Shown: positions 1-7,166, counted from the first letter of the stretch. The stretch: 23,473 bases of DNA from Cellvibrionales bacterium UBA3090 (GCA_002367235.1 DFBC01000132.1:1-23473), one strand, 5' to 3'. The notes: generated by a model not told the origin, from the sequence alone. Translations and numbers: made by a program.

Positions 1-242
1 AATTTTATGTTGTTCAGCAACGTATCGTGGGTGAGAAACACCTAAAGTTATTGCTCGCAGTGGACGAACAAAAACAACAGTTAATCGATGCCATAGCTTT
101 TAATGTCGACACAGATAGCTGGCCAAACCATCAGGCAGAAAAGGTGCAGTTGGTTTACAAACTGGATATCAATGTGTGGCAGGGGCGGGAGTCAGTTCAG
201 CTGCTGGTGGAGAGCTTGCACTGCAAGAGCGAAAGACAATGA
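1..242 (+). CDS. recJ: Single-stranded-DNA-specific 5'-3' exonuclease RecJ, C-terminal fragment
   Basis: The window opens inside this gene; reading from base 3 gives about 79 codons up to the TGA at 240-242. The C-terminal part resembles the last segment of RecJ: a hydrophobic 'GEKHLKLLL' strand, then 'VQLVYKLDINVWQGRESVQLLVE', which matches the oligonucleotide-binding fold end of RecJ (compare 'YRLDVNEYRG' type endings in the family). RecJ degrades single-stranded DNA 5' to 3' in RecF-pathway recombination and mismatch repair. The catalytic DHH and DHHA1 motifs lie upstream, outside the window. In E. coli recJ is directly followed by prfB and lysS; here prfB is about 15 kb away. The identification rests on a short C-terminus plus this synteny, so it is good but not certain. 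Confidence 0.85.
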   Translation, partial: FYVVQQRIVGEKHLKLLLAVDEQKQQLIDAIAFNVDTDSWPNHQAEKVQLVYKLDINVWQGRESVQLLVESLHCKSERQ

Positions 243-768
243 CATTATTGAAAGGCTGCGGAATCAATTGGTCTGCTCTTTCAGAAAAACAAAGAACATT
301 CTGATTTATCTTTATCACGATTACTTTTGGTCAGTTTTATTCAGTTGATTTGCTGCATACAGGATGGCCAATGCTGTTGAGGCCAGGAAAGAGCTGGAGT
401 CGGCATCGACACCCTATGAGGTAAGGCGATTTGTTCGCTCTCATAATGAAACCCTAGATCGGTTAGCTTTAAGAGGGTTTCGTGTCACAGTAGCAAATTT
501 TTAAAACTTTAGAGATGAACCAAGTATGGGGTTTGAAATGTGCACCACTTACCCCATTGGGACATTGGTTCAGGTTATAGATTAGTCTCATCGTTCAGGG
601 CTTTTAATTGAAGTGACGGTAGATGCTACACTTGAGAAAGGTTGGAGTTCTAGACGTTACACCAGCTCTTTCAAATGCACTTGGCAGAACAGGGTTGTTC
701 GACAAATTTTCCGCTGGACTCCAAATTTGTCGCAGGATCCGGTGTTAGAACCCGAGCGAGACATTCAT
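243..768. other. 526-bp region without a convincing gene (recJ to dgcZ-like)
   Basis: No gene I can defend. Frame 1 on the + strand is unusually open: a 46-codon ATG frame at 364-504 (starts MANAVEARKEL), a TAA at 502-504, a further open stretch to a TAG at 583-585, and then the open frame that runs into the downstream diguanylate cyclase (GTG at 613). The piece at about 535-580 reads TYPIGTLVQV, which recalls the YPxGTLV segment of HD-GYP proteins, but the flanks do not match, so a decayed gene is only a possibility. A perfect 10-bp inverted repeat sits at 700-732 (listed separately). No terminator with a T-run was seen after recJ. Confidence 0.5.
700..732. repeat. Perfect 10-bp inverted repeat before the dgcZ-like gene
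   Basis: CGACAAATTT at 700-709 and AAATTTGTCG at 723-732 are exact reverse complements separated by 13 nt. The right arm ends 36 nt before the ATG at 769. There is no T-run after it, so it is not an intrinsic terminator. Arm centres are about 23 bp apart, near two helical turns, which suits a dimeric DNA-binding regulator; as RNA it would form a 10-bp stem in the 5' leader. The regulator is unknown. Confidence 0.6.
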
Positions 769-1653
769 ATGGATTCCTTCACTAACCACCAATTGCAATT
801 AATCATTGCACAACTTGATCAGGCAATTTATACCCACGAGCAGTGGTACAAAAATCTGCTACGCATTTTGATTGCGCACCTGCCGCCAGAGGAAGCAGAT
901 TTGATGCCGGATGCACATCAGCGGTGCCGCTTCGGCCAATGGTATCTGGGGCCACAGGCAACATTTATACAAAAAAACCCGGCTTTTAACTCACTCGGGG
1001 ATGCGCATGAACAAATGCACAGCAATGCACGAATTTTGCTTCAGCGGATTTCGGATGGCATGACTATTCCTGTTACTGACTGGGACAATTTTGATAATAC
1101 CCTTGATAGAATGCGGTTGGAGATTCAGGCACTGCGACATGAATTCTCAGAAATAGCTCGAAATCGAGATCCACTTACTGAAGCTCAAACAAGAGCTAGT
1201 CTGCTTCCTGAGCTTCGTGAACAGCACGCTCTAGTTAAAAGAGGGCGGCAGGCCTGTGCGCTAGCAATGTTTGACCTTGATCACTTCAAGCGTATCAACG
1301 ATGAGTATGGCCATGCTGCTGGTGACGCGGTACTTGTCTCAACCGTAAAATGCGTAAAGTCATATCTTCGTCCGTACGATCGAATCTATAGATACGGGGG
1401 AGAGGAGTTTATTATTTGTATGCCCAGCACAACCATAGACCAGGCAAGCCATGTGGCAGAGCGAATGCGTTCGGCTATTGCCGATCAGCATGTTCAATCG
1501 GATAAAGCCTGCGACGAGCTACAAGTGACGGCCTCCTTTGGTGTTACAGCTTTCAGTCAATCCCAAACGGTCCAAGAATCACTAGGTCGTGTGGATAATG
1601 CGATGTATGAAGCGAAGTCCACTGGCCGCAACTGTGTGGTAGTTGATGTCTAA
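769..1653 (+). CDS. dgcZ: Diguanylate cyclase with N-terminal zinc-binding CZB domain (DgcZ/YdeH-like)
   Basis: Makes cyclic di-GMP from two GTP. The 294-residue protein matches E. coli DgcZ (YdeH, 296 aa) in length and layout: an N-terminal CZB domain (about 1-125), then GGDEF (about 130-294). The CZB zinc ligands fall at H23, C53, H80 and H84, each one residue after E. coli H22, C52, H79 and H83 as I recall them. The GGDEF domain keeps FDLDHFKRIND (first metal Asp D169), GGEEF at 210-214 and an inhibitory-site RxxD (R201-D204). The usual DxLTGLxNR entry is altered to DPLTEAQTR. In E. coli, zinc inhibits this enzyme, so it should be a cytoplasmic zinc-responsive cyclase. I chose ATG 769 because it aligns with the family start; an in-frame GTG at 613 would add 52 unconserved residues and run through the inverted repeat. 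The ribosome site before 769 is weak (GCGAG), so the start is less sure than the function. Confidence 0.9.
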   Translation: MDSFTNHQLQLIIAQLDQAIYTHEQWYKNLLRILIAHLPPEEADLMPDAHQRCRFGQWYLGPQATFIQKNPAFNSLGDAHEQMHSNARILLQRISDGMTIPVTDWDNFDNTLDRMRLEIQALRHEFSEIARNRDPLTEAQTRASLLPELREQHALVKRGRQACALAMFDLDHFKRINDEYGHAAGDAVLVSTVKCVKSYLRPYDRIYRYGGEEFIICMPSTTIDQASHVAERMRSAIADQHVQSDKACDELQVTASFGVTAFSQSQTVQESLGRVDNAMYEAKSTGRNCVVVDV

Positions 1654-1769
1654 CAATTATTCTCACTGCATGTCTGTTATGGCTTGGCGGACACAGCTTG
1701 TTCCGAGTCCTTGGAACTTTACATTTTGAGGAAGGCGTGGAGAGTGTATCTTTGGTAATCGGTATGCTT

Positions 1770-1800
1770 GCAACTAGTTGCTAGGAGCAAACCTTATACT
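1770..1800 (+). promoter_or_regulatory. Candidate promoter and 12-bp palindrome before carbonic anhydrase
   Basis: GCAACTAGTTGC (1770-1781) is a perfect 12-bp palindrome. A -10-like TATACT follows at 1795-1800. No good -35 lies at 17 bp; the position where it would be (about 1772-1777) is inside the palindrome, which would fit an activator-dependent promoter. This is inferred from pattern only. Confidence 0.35.
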
Positions 1801-1854
1801 GCACGGGGGTTTACCTTCCTGCGCAGTTTTATTCATATTAAGGGTTAAGTCACA

Positions 1855-2472
1855 ATGATAAATGCCAGTGAAGCAATTCAACGTTTAAAAGAGGGCAATC
1901 AGCGATTTGCATCTGGCGTACGCAGTATCGATACGCTGGTGAAACAAACGCAACGAGCCGATTTTGTTGGTGGTCAGGCACCGTTTGCGGTCATTCTCGG
2001 TTGCTCAGATTCGCGAGTGCCGGCTGAAATCATATTTGATCAAGGCCTGGGAGATCTGTTCGTCATTAGGGTGGCGGGCAATATTGTCGCGCCTTCTCAG
2101 GTTGGCAGTGTTGAGTTCGCCGTCGAGCGATTTGGCACGCCGTTGGTGGTGGTGCTGGGACACTCTATGTGCGGGGCCGTTACGGCAACGATTGATGAGT
2201 TAGAGCGGCCGTCGCAGGATAAATCATCAAATGTTTTATCAATTGTTAATCGCATACGACCATCTGTAGAGCCGTTGTACAACACCAATCTCCGTGATGA
2301 TCCAGCTCAATTATTGGATGCTGCGATTAGGGCTAATATTCTTACGGCAACCAACCATTTACGACATGGTTCACAAGTGCTGGAGCAGTTGATCATGAAT
2401 CATGAAATAACGGTCGTTGGTGCAGAATATTCTCTTGAAACGGGTATCGTAGAGTTTTTTGAAACGATCTAG
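1855..2472 (+). CDS. Beta-class carbonic anhydrase
   Basis: Interconverts CO2 and bicarbonate using one zinc ion. The 205-residue protein shows the beta-class signature: CSDSRVP with zinc ligand C50, the catalytic-dyad D52 and R54, then HSMCG with zinc ligands H103 and C106. The length is typical of bacterial beta enzymes. There is no signal peptide, so it is cytoplasmic. ATG 1855 is preceded by AAGGG about 10 nt upstream and matches the family N-terminus (SEAIQRLKEGNQRF). A CBS-pair gene follows 72 bp downstream on the same strand, so the two may be cotranscribed; together they stand apart from the metal-resistance genes on either side. Physiological role here (bicarbonate supply or pH) cannot be told from the sequence. 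Confidence 0.95.
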   Translation: MINASEAIQRLKEGNQRFASGVRSIDTLVKQTQRADFVGGQAPFAVILGCSDSRVPAEIIFDQGLGDLFVIRVAGNIVAPSQVGSVEFAVERFGTPLVVVLGHSMCGAVTATIDELERPSQDKSSNVLSIVNRIRPSVEPLYNTNLRDDPAQLLDAAIRANILTATNHLRHGSQVLEQLIMNHEITVVGAEYSLETGIVEFFETI

Positions 2473-2544
2473 TCATGGCTAATCCAGGTACGCCATTATC
2501 GCTGGTGGGGCTGGACATTAGAGTGCGTGTGTAGGGTGGAAGTG

Positions 2545-2967
2545 ATGAACGTAGAAAAAATAATGAGTAAAACCGTTGTCACGGTCGAGATGGACGATTC
2601 ACTGAGCGTGGTGAAAGACATATTTGATAATGCTCATTTCCATCATTTGCTGGTCGTTGAGTCTGAAAAGTTGTTTGGTGTGATCTCGGACAGAGATCTT
2701 CTGAAAGCGTTAAGTCCATATATTGGAACCGCGAGCGAAACAGAAAGAGATGCCGCGACGCTCAATAAAAAAGCCCATCAGATAATGACAAGGAAGCCTG
2801 TTGTCGTAGGGCAGAGTGCAGGAATCTACGATGCCATTGAAATTTTTAACAATCACAATATTTCTTGTATCCCCGTTGTCGATGACGAGTTCAAACCAGT
2901 AGGGATTATTAGTTGGCGGGATATACTCAAAAAATTTGAGGCGATGGAAGTGAGCAACAAAAATTAA
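2545..2967 (+). CDS. Tandem CBS-domain protein
   Basis: A 140-residue protein made of one CBS pair and little else. The first CBS repeat (about 1-60) contains IMSKTVVTVEMDDSL and GVISDRDLLKAL; the second (about 75-135) contains IMTRKPVVVGQSAGI, CIPVVDDEFKPVGIIS and WRDILKKFE. Such stand-alone pairs bind adenine nucleotides or related ligands and act as small regulatory modules; the partner is unknown. I chose ATG 2545, preceded by AGGGTGGA; a GTG at 2527 would add six residues. It follows the carbonic anhydrase gene on the same strand, so an operon is likely, but no functional link between the two products is established. No effector domain (transporter, kinase, IMPDH) is attached. Confidence 0.85.
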   Translation: MNVEKIMSKTVVTVEMDDSLSVVKDIFDNAHFHHLLVVESEKLFGVISDRDLLKALSPYIGTASETERDAATLNKKAHQIMTRKPVVVGQSAGIYDAIEIFNNHNISCIPVVDDEFKPVGIISWRDILKKFEAMEVSNKN

Positions 2968-3093
2968 CATGGGCATAGGTAACACTGCCTTCTGCTGTTT
3001 GCCGCACGATCAAAACCGCCATTTTTTTAGGCACCTAGGGTTACTCTTGGTCTGTTATAAACCTAGTCTATCTCGTCCGTTCTTCCCCTCGGG

Positions 3094-3122
3094 TCTTGTA
3101 TATTCGAAAAACCATATATAAT
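3094..3122 (+). promoter_or_regulatory. arsR promoter with ArsR operator-like site
   Basis: A perfect -10 TATAAT lies at 3117-3122, with a weak -35 (TCTTGT, 3094-3099) at 17 bp. Between them, read on the - strand from 3117 to 3100, is ATATGGTTTTTCGAATAT, which has the AT-rich ends and central T-run of known ArsR operators (E. coli ars: CATATG..TTTTTGG..). A repressor bound here would block RNA polymerase. The implied transcript start near 3129 lies after a possible TTG start at 3124, which supports ATG 3154 as the arsR start. Confidence 0.6.
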
Positions 3123-3153
3123 ATTGGTGGCATCTATTTTATGGCTGAGACCG

Positions 3154-3498
3154 ATGAACCCTGTTCAATTTTACAAATGCCTGGCAGATGAAACCCGGCT
3201 TCGCTGCTTGATGCTAATCGAGAGTGAAGAAGAATTGTGTGTGTGTGAACTCACCGAAGCTTTGAATGAGAGCCAGCCCAAGATTTCCAGGCACCTGGCC
3301 CAGCTGCGCCAGTGCGAGTTGCTTCTTGATCGCAAGCAGGGGCAATGGGTTTATTATCGGATAAATCCGGCATTACACGATTGGGCAAAATCAGTGCTGA
3401 CACTGACCAGTGATGCGAATAAAGCGTTTCTAAAAGAAAATTTGGCCAATTTGGCTCGTATGGGTGATCGGCCTAATCGTGCAGCAAGCTGCTGCTAA
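3154..3498 (+). CDS. arsR: ArsR-family arsenite-responsive repressor
   Basis: A 114-residue ArsR/SmtB winged-helix repressor. It opens with NPVQFYKCLADETRLRCLMLI, then ELCVCELTEAL, which carries the CVC metal site in the DNA-binding helix region typical of E. coli-type As(III)/Sb(III) sensors. The recognition helix reads SQPKISRHLAQLRQ, and the wing contains LLDRKQGQWVYYRINP. The C-terminus ends in a second Cys cluster (AASCC). Without arsenite it should repress its own promoter and the acr3 gene; thiol binding of As(III) releases it. ATG 3154 is chosen over an upstream TTG at 3124 because the promoter -10 is at 3117-3122. The permease gene follows 89 bp downstream, and a second operator-like site lies in that gap. 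Confidence 0.93.
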   Translation: MNPVQFYKCLADETRLRCLMLIESEEELCVCELTEALNESQPKISRHLAQLRQCELLLDRKQGQWVYYRINPALHDWAKSVLTLTSDANKAFLKENLANLARMGDRPNRAASCC

Positions 3499-3511
3499 AA
3501 TTTAATTTTAT

Positions 3512-3530
3512 ATATATGTTTTTCCATATG
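3512..3530 (+). promoter_or_regulatory. Second ArsR operator-like site between arsR and acr3
   Basis: The sequence ATATGTTTTTCCATAT (3514-3529) has inverted ATATG/CATAT ends around a T-run. It closely matches the reverse complement of the site in the arsR promoter (ATATGGTTTTTC...ATAT). It lies 58 bp before acr3. It may allow separate ArsR control of the permease, or fine-tune readthrough. Confidence 0.45.
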
Positions 3531-3587
3531 TTTGAGGCGGCTGCCGCTAGACATATGGGTTGATTCAGTACAGTTGAGGAATTATTA

Positions 3588-4652
3588 ATGGGGTTGTTCG
3601 AACGTTATCTTTCGATTTGGGTGGCATTGTGTATCGCTACGGGTGTTTTTCTCGGTAATGTCATTCCCGGAACATTTGCGCTGATTGCCGGCATTGAATT
3701 TGCCCATGTGAATTTAGTGGTTGCGGTCTTAATCTGGATCATGATTTACCCCATGATGGTGCAAGTTGATTTCGCCTCCATTAAGGATGTGGGTAAGCGC
3801 CCCAAGGGTCTGATTCTGACGCTGGTGATCAACTGGCTGGTTAAGCCCTTCACAATGGCGGCACTGGGTTGGCTGTTCTTTAAAGGTATTTTTGCCGACT
3901 GGGTTGATCCACAGTCTGCCAATGAGTACATCGCCGGGATGATTCTGCTTGGCGTTGCGCCCTGTACTGCAATGGTGTTTGTCTGGAGTCAACTGACCAA
4001 AGGTGATCCAAACTACACACTTGTGCAGGTCTCGGTAAACGACATCATTATGGTGTTTGCCTTTGCTCCGATCACGGCATTTTTATTGGGTGTCAGTGAT
4101 ATACATGTCCCCTGGGGGACGTTGCTGTTATCCGTGTTGTTGTATGTGGTGTTGCCCCTGATAGCTGGTGCTGTCACGCGGCATAAACTCGAAGCTGTGG
4201 GCGATGGACATGGGTTGTCTGACTTTGTTCATCGGTTGAAGCCGTGGTCCATAGTTGGGTTGCTGGCAACTGTGGTGCTGTTGTTTGGTTTTCAAGCCGA
4301 GACCATTATCAGTCAGCCACAAACGATTGTGTTGATCGCAATTCCTTTATTGATACAAACCTACGGTATTTTTGTCCTCGCCTATGGCGCGGCAACGGTG
4401 ATGAAGTTGCCTCACAATATCTCCGGACCAGCTAGCCTTATTGGTACCTCAAACTTTTTTGAGCTGGCTGTCGCTGTAGCGATTTCGTTGTTCGGCTTAC
4501 ATTCAGGTGCTGCACTGGCCACGGTTGTGGGTGTACTGGTCGAGGTGCCGGTTATGCTTTCATTGGTCGCTATTGTGAATAGGACCCAGCACTGGTTTGT
4601 TCCTGTTTTAGGTGTTGAGCCCAGAGGGGGGATAAAAAAGGGTAAAGGATAG
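3588..4652 (+). CDS. acr3: Arsenite efflux permease, ACR3 family
   Basis: Inner-membrane As(III)/H+ antiporter of the bile-acid/arsenite (BART) superfamily. The 354 residues form about ten hydrophobic segments, the usual ACR3 length and topology. The family's essential cysteine is present at C126 (LLGVAPCTAMVFVWSQL), and the conserved glutamate lies in TSNFFELAVAVA near the C-terminal third. The N-terminus (MGLFERYLSIWVALCIATGV) is the standard ACR3 start. ATG 3588 is preceded by GAGGA at a good distance. It follows arsR, so efflux is induced by arsenite. No arsC-type arsenate reductase, arsH or arsA is next to it; the next gene is unrelated. The sequence is clearly ACR3, not the unrelated ArsB transporter, though databases sometimes call both arsB. 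Confidence 0.95.
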   Translation: MGLFERYLSIWVALCIATGVFLGNVIPGTFALIAGIEFAHVNLVVAVLIWIMIYPMMVQVDFASIKDVGKRPKGLILTLVINWLVKPFTMAALGWLFFKGIFADWVDPQSANEYIAGMILLGVAPCTAMVFVWSQLTKGDPNYTLVQVSVNDIIMVFAFAPITAFLLGVSDIHVPWGTLLLSVLLYVVLPLIAGAVTRHKLEAVGDGHGLSDFVHRLKPWSIVGLLATVVLLFGFQAETIISQPQTIVLIAIPLLIQTYGIFVLAYGAATVMKLPHNISGPASLIGTSNFFELAVAVAISLFGLHSGAALATVVGVLVEVPVMLSLVAIVNRTQHWFVPVLGVEPRGGIKKGKG

Positions 4653-4711
4653 GTAGGTTAAATTTTGATCTATACTTTTTTATAGGCTTTTTGCCCGTTT
4701 GCGTAAGGGTT

Positions 4712-4740
4712 CTGCTGATCATCTTTAGATGAATGAGCAG
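4712..4740 (+). repeat. Imperfect hairpin downstream of acr3
   Basis: CTGCT (4712-4716) pairs with AGCAG (4736-4740), and TCATCT (4719-4724) pairs with AGATGA (4727-4732), leaving a 2-nt loop and a small internal loop. No T-run follows, so it is not a standard terminator. It lies between acr3 and the EDEC protein gene, and could be a 3' stabilising structure or part of a leader. Confidence 0.35.
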
Positions 4741-4842
4741 GGTTGTCAGACCGAATAGGGACTGTTACCGGGACTGGGCATTGAGTTTTAAAGTCGAAGG
4801 TCGGTTTTTGATTTAATTTTGGAGCAGTGTGGAGGCGATCAT

Positions 4843-5184
4843 ATGCAAAAGACGCACCTGGATATCGGCAGTTACGGTGTTGCGCCGGGACAACCATTGA
4901 GTCGCTATGAAGATGAGTGTGTCGGCAGTGTCCCTCGAGTGTTAGGCGGTATTGTTGTTACTCAAATTCAGGGCGACAAGGTACTCGTCAGCGACTGGCA
5001 TATTAAGTCACATTTTGAAGGTGAGCACACGCTGGAGCAATTTGAAGAGGCGAAGCATAATCAGGACTTCGATGCCATTTTTTCAAATGAGCATGAACTG
5101 AGAGAGGATGAATGCCTCGATGGGACTGACCCCATACTGAAGGAGCAGCTTCGCAAGAAGCTAGAGTCGATCAAGGGCCAGTAG
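4843..5184 (+). CDS. Uncharacterised small acidic protein with two EDEC motifs
   Basis: I do not recognise this 113-residue protein. It is soluble-looking, with no signal peptide or membrane segment, and rich in Glu and Asp. Its only two cysteines each end an identical tetrapeptide: EDEC at 23-26 and again at 88-91. Between them is a beta-rich part (VPRVLGGIVVTQIQGDKVLVSDWHI), then a helical acidic part (TLEQFEEAKHNQDFDAIF). It ends with a charged helix (LKEQLRKKLESIKGQ). ATG 4843 has a strong GGAGG 8 nt upstream, which argues that the gene is real; an in-frame start at 4819 would lack this. It stands alone between acr3 and the convergent uup gene, so context gives little. Metal or redox roles for the paired cysteines are only a guess. 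Confidence 0.7.
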   Translation: MQKTHLDIGSYGVAPGQPLSRYEDECVGSVPRVLGGIVVTQIQGDKVLVSDWHIKSHFEGEHTLEQFEEAKHNQDFDAIFSNEHELREDECLDGTDPILKEQLRKKLESIKGQ

Positions 5185-5270
5185 CAATTTGTAGATTTTC
5201 GTTCCCCATTGCCAAAATTACAGGGTTTGCATGAAAGAGGAACGCGTTATTCGGCGTGGATCGCGGTTTC

Positions 5271-7166
5271 TTACCCCTTCATCTCCTCCAGCTCCACCCA
5301 TCGTTCTGCCGCCGTATCCAGGGCCTGCTGTTTTGCGGCGATCTCGTCTAATACGGGTTGGGTTTCAGTAAACGGTTTGTTGTAGAAATCCGGGTTGGCA
5401 GTAAGTTCTTGAAGAATGGCTAATTCCTTTTCCAGTGTGTCGATAAGCTCTGGCAGCATGTCGAGTTCCCGCTGAAACTTGTAGCTGAGCTTGCCGGGGG
5501 GTGCCTTTTTTGCGTGTGCAGTGGTGTCGTGATCAACAATATGGCCTGACGGATGATCCTGAGTGTCGGCAATTTTTAGTGCTTTGCCGCGATTGGCCCA
5601 GTCGCTGTAACCACCGACGTATTCCTGAATTTGTCCATCTTCCTCAAACACCAGTACGCTGGTCACCACGTTATCGAGAAATGCCCGGTCGTGGCTGACG
5701 ATAATCAGCGTACCTTGATACTCCATCAGTTGTTCTTCGAGGACTTCGAGCATTTCTACATCGAGGTCATTGGTGGGTTCATCGAGAATTAGCAGATTAC
5801 TGGGCTGAGAGAATAATTTGGCCAGCAGTACTCGGTTTCGCTCACCACCGGAGAGGGCACTGACCGGGGTCATGGCTCGTTTGGGGGCGAACAAGAAGTT
5901 GCGAAGATAGCCAATAATATGGCGGTCTTTGCCATTGATCTTGATATATTCTTTGCCATTGCCGACGTTTTCGGCAATGGTTTTGTCCGTTTCGAGCTCG
6001 CGATGAATTTGGTCGAAATAGCCAATATCCAGATTGGTGCCAAGTTTGACGGAACCTTCGTCTGGTTCAATTTGGCCCAGCAGAATTTTCAGCAGGGTGG
6101 ATTTTCCCACCCCATTATTGCCAATAAGACCGATGCGATCACCGCGCCTGATTTTAATTTTAATGTTGTTGATCAGTTTTTCGCCACCATAACCATGGGA
6201 GATACTGCGTGCTTCGATGACCTTGCGGCCAGATTGTTCGGAGGTTTCGACACTGATCTTTGCCTTGCCCTGTCGCTTGGCACGCTGTTCTCGCTGTACT
6301 CGCATGGCTTCCAGTGCGCGTACCCGGCCCTCATTGCGGGTGCGGCGGGCTTTAATACCCTGGCGAATCCATACCTCTTCCTCTGCCAGCCGTTTATCAA
6401 ACAGGGCATGACGGGTCTCTTCTTCCTCAATCGCCTTTTCTTTGAGAACGAGGTAGTTTTGGAAACTGCCGGGCCAACTGATCAGGTTGCCCAGATCAAT
6501 TTCGACAATACGAGTGGCCAGTTTTTGCAGGAAATTTCGGTCGTGGGTAATAAAAATAACACTGCCCTGATAACCGCGAACCTTGTGTTCCAGCCACTCG
6601 ATGGTGCTGATATCCAGATGGTTGGTTGGCTCATCTAACAACAGTACATCGGGGTTGGAAACCAGCGCTTTGCCGAGGGCCACCCGGCGACGCCAGCCGC
6701 CAGAGAGTTGCGCCAGGGTTTTGTTGGCGGGCAAATCCAGCTGGCTAATAATGGTTTCAACTTGTTGTTCTATTTGCCATCCGCCGCCCGCATCAATTTG
6801 AGCCTGCAATTCTTCCAGCTTTTTGAGCCCCTGTTTATCCATGGCTTGCTCAGAGAGCTGGTTGTATTGATCGATCAAGGCTTGCTGATCGGACAACCCG
6901 TCTCTCACCACATCGGAGACTTTTCGGTCGATTGCGGTGGGTAAGGTTTGCTCCAGTTGGCTGATGCGCAAGTGCTGGCGATAGTGTATTTCGCCGTGAT
7001 CGGGTTTGATTTGCCCCGTGATGATTTTGAGTAACGTAGATTTTCCTGCGCCATTGCGACCAATCAGGCAGATGCGCTCCCCGGGCTCAACGGTAAAATT
7101 GGCGTGGGTGAGCAGTGGTACATCGCCAAATTCAATGGATATGTCGTCGAGGCGGATCAGGCTCAT
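5271..7166 (-). CDS. uup: ABC-F ATPase Uup
   Basis: A soluble ABC-F protein with two ATPase cassettes and no membrane domain. Cassette 1 has Walker A GRNGAGKST (36-44), signature LSGGW (154-158) and Walker B LLLDEP (175-180). A charged linker (about 236-310) follows. Cassette 2 has Walker A GNNGVGKST (349-357), LSGGE (438-442) and LLILDEPTNDLD (458-469). A C-terminal coiled-coil tail (about 557-631, ending ERWVELEEMKG) is the hallmark that separates Uup from EttA, YbiT and YheS; the 631-residue length also fits E. coli Uup (635). Family work links Uup to ribosome function, transposon excision and DNA-structure handling. It faces away from the cus operon, with 167 bp between starts, and converges on the EDEC gene. 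No regulatory site was identified. Confidence 0.93.
   Translation of the reverse strand: MSLIRLDDISIEFGDVPLLTHANFTVEPGERICLIGRNGAGKSTLLKIITGQIKPDHGEIHYRQHLRISQLEQTLPTAIDRKVSDVVRDGLSDQQALIDQYNQLSEQAMDKQGLKKLEELQAQIDAGGGWQIEQQVETIISQLDLPANKTLAQLSGGWRRRVALGKALVSNPDVLLLDEPTNHLDISTIEWLEHKVRGYQGSVIFITHDRNFLQKLATRIVEIDLGNLISWPGSFQNYLVLKEKAIEEEETRHALFDKRLAEEEVWIRQGIKARRTRNEGRVRALEAMRVQREQRAKRQGKAKISVETSEQSGRKVIEARSISHGYGGEKLINNIKIKIRRGDRIGLIGNNGVGKSTLLKILLGQIEPDEGSVKLGTNLDIGYFDQIHRELETDKTIAENVGNGKEYIKINGKDRHIIGYLRNFLFAPKRAMTPVSALSGGERNRVLLAKLFSQPSNLLILDEPTNDLDVEMLEVLEEQLMEYQGTLIIVSHDRAFLDNVVTSVLVFEEDGQIQEYVGGYSDWANRGKALKIADTQDHPSGHIVDHDTTAHAKKAPPGKLSYKFQRELDMLPELIDTLEKELAILQELTANPDFYNKPFTETQPVLDEIAAKQQALDTAAERWVELEEMKG

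Noticed and set aside
2475..2534. 19-codon open frame between carbonic anhydrase and the CBS gene
   Set aside because: It has no ribosome site, is too short to judge, and overlaps the leader of the CBS gene.
5919..6638. 239-codon open frame on the + strand inside uup
   Set aside because: It is fully antisense to a well-conserved ABC-F gene, and its Asn/Phe/Ala-rich product mirrors the ATPase codons. There is no ribosome site or family resemblance.
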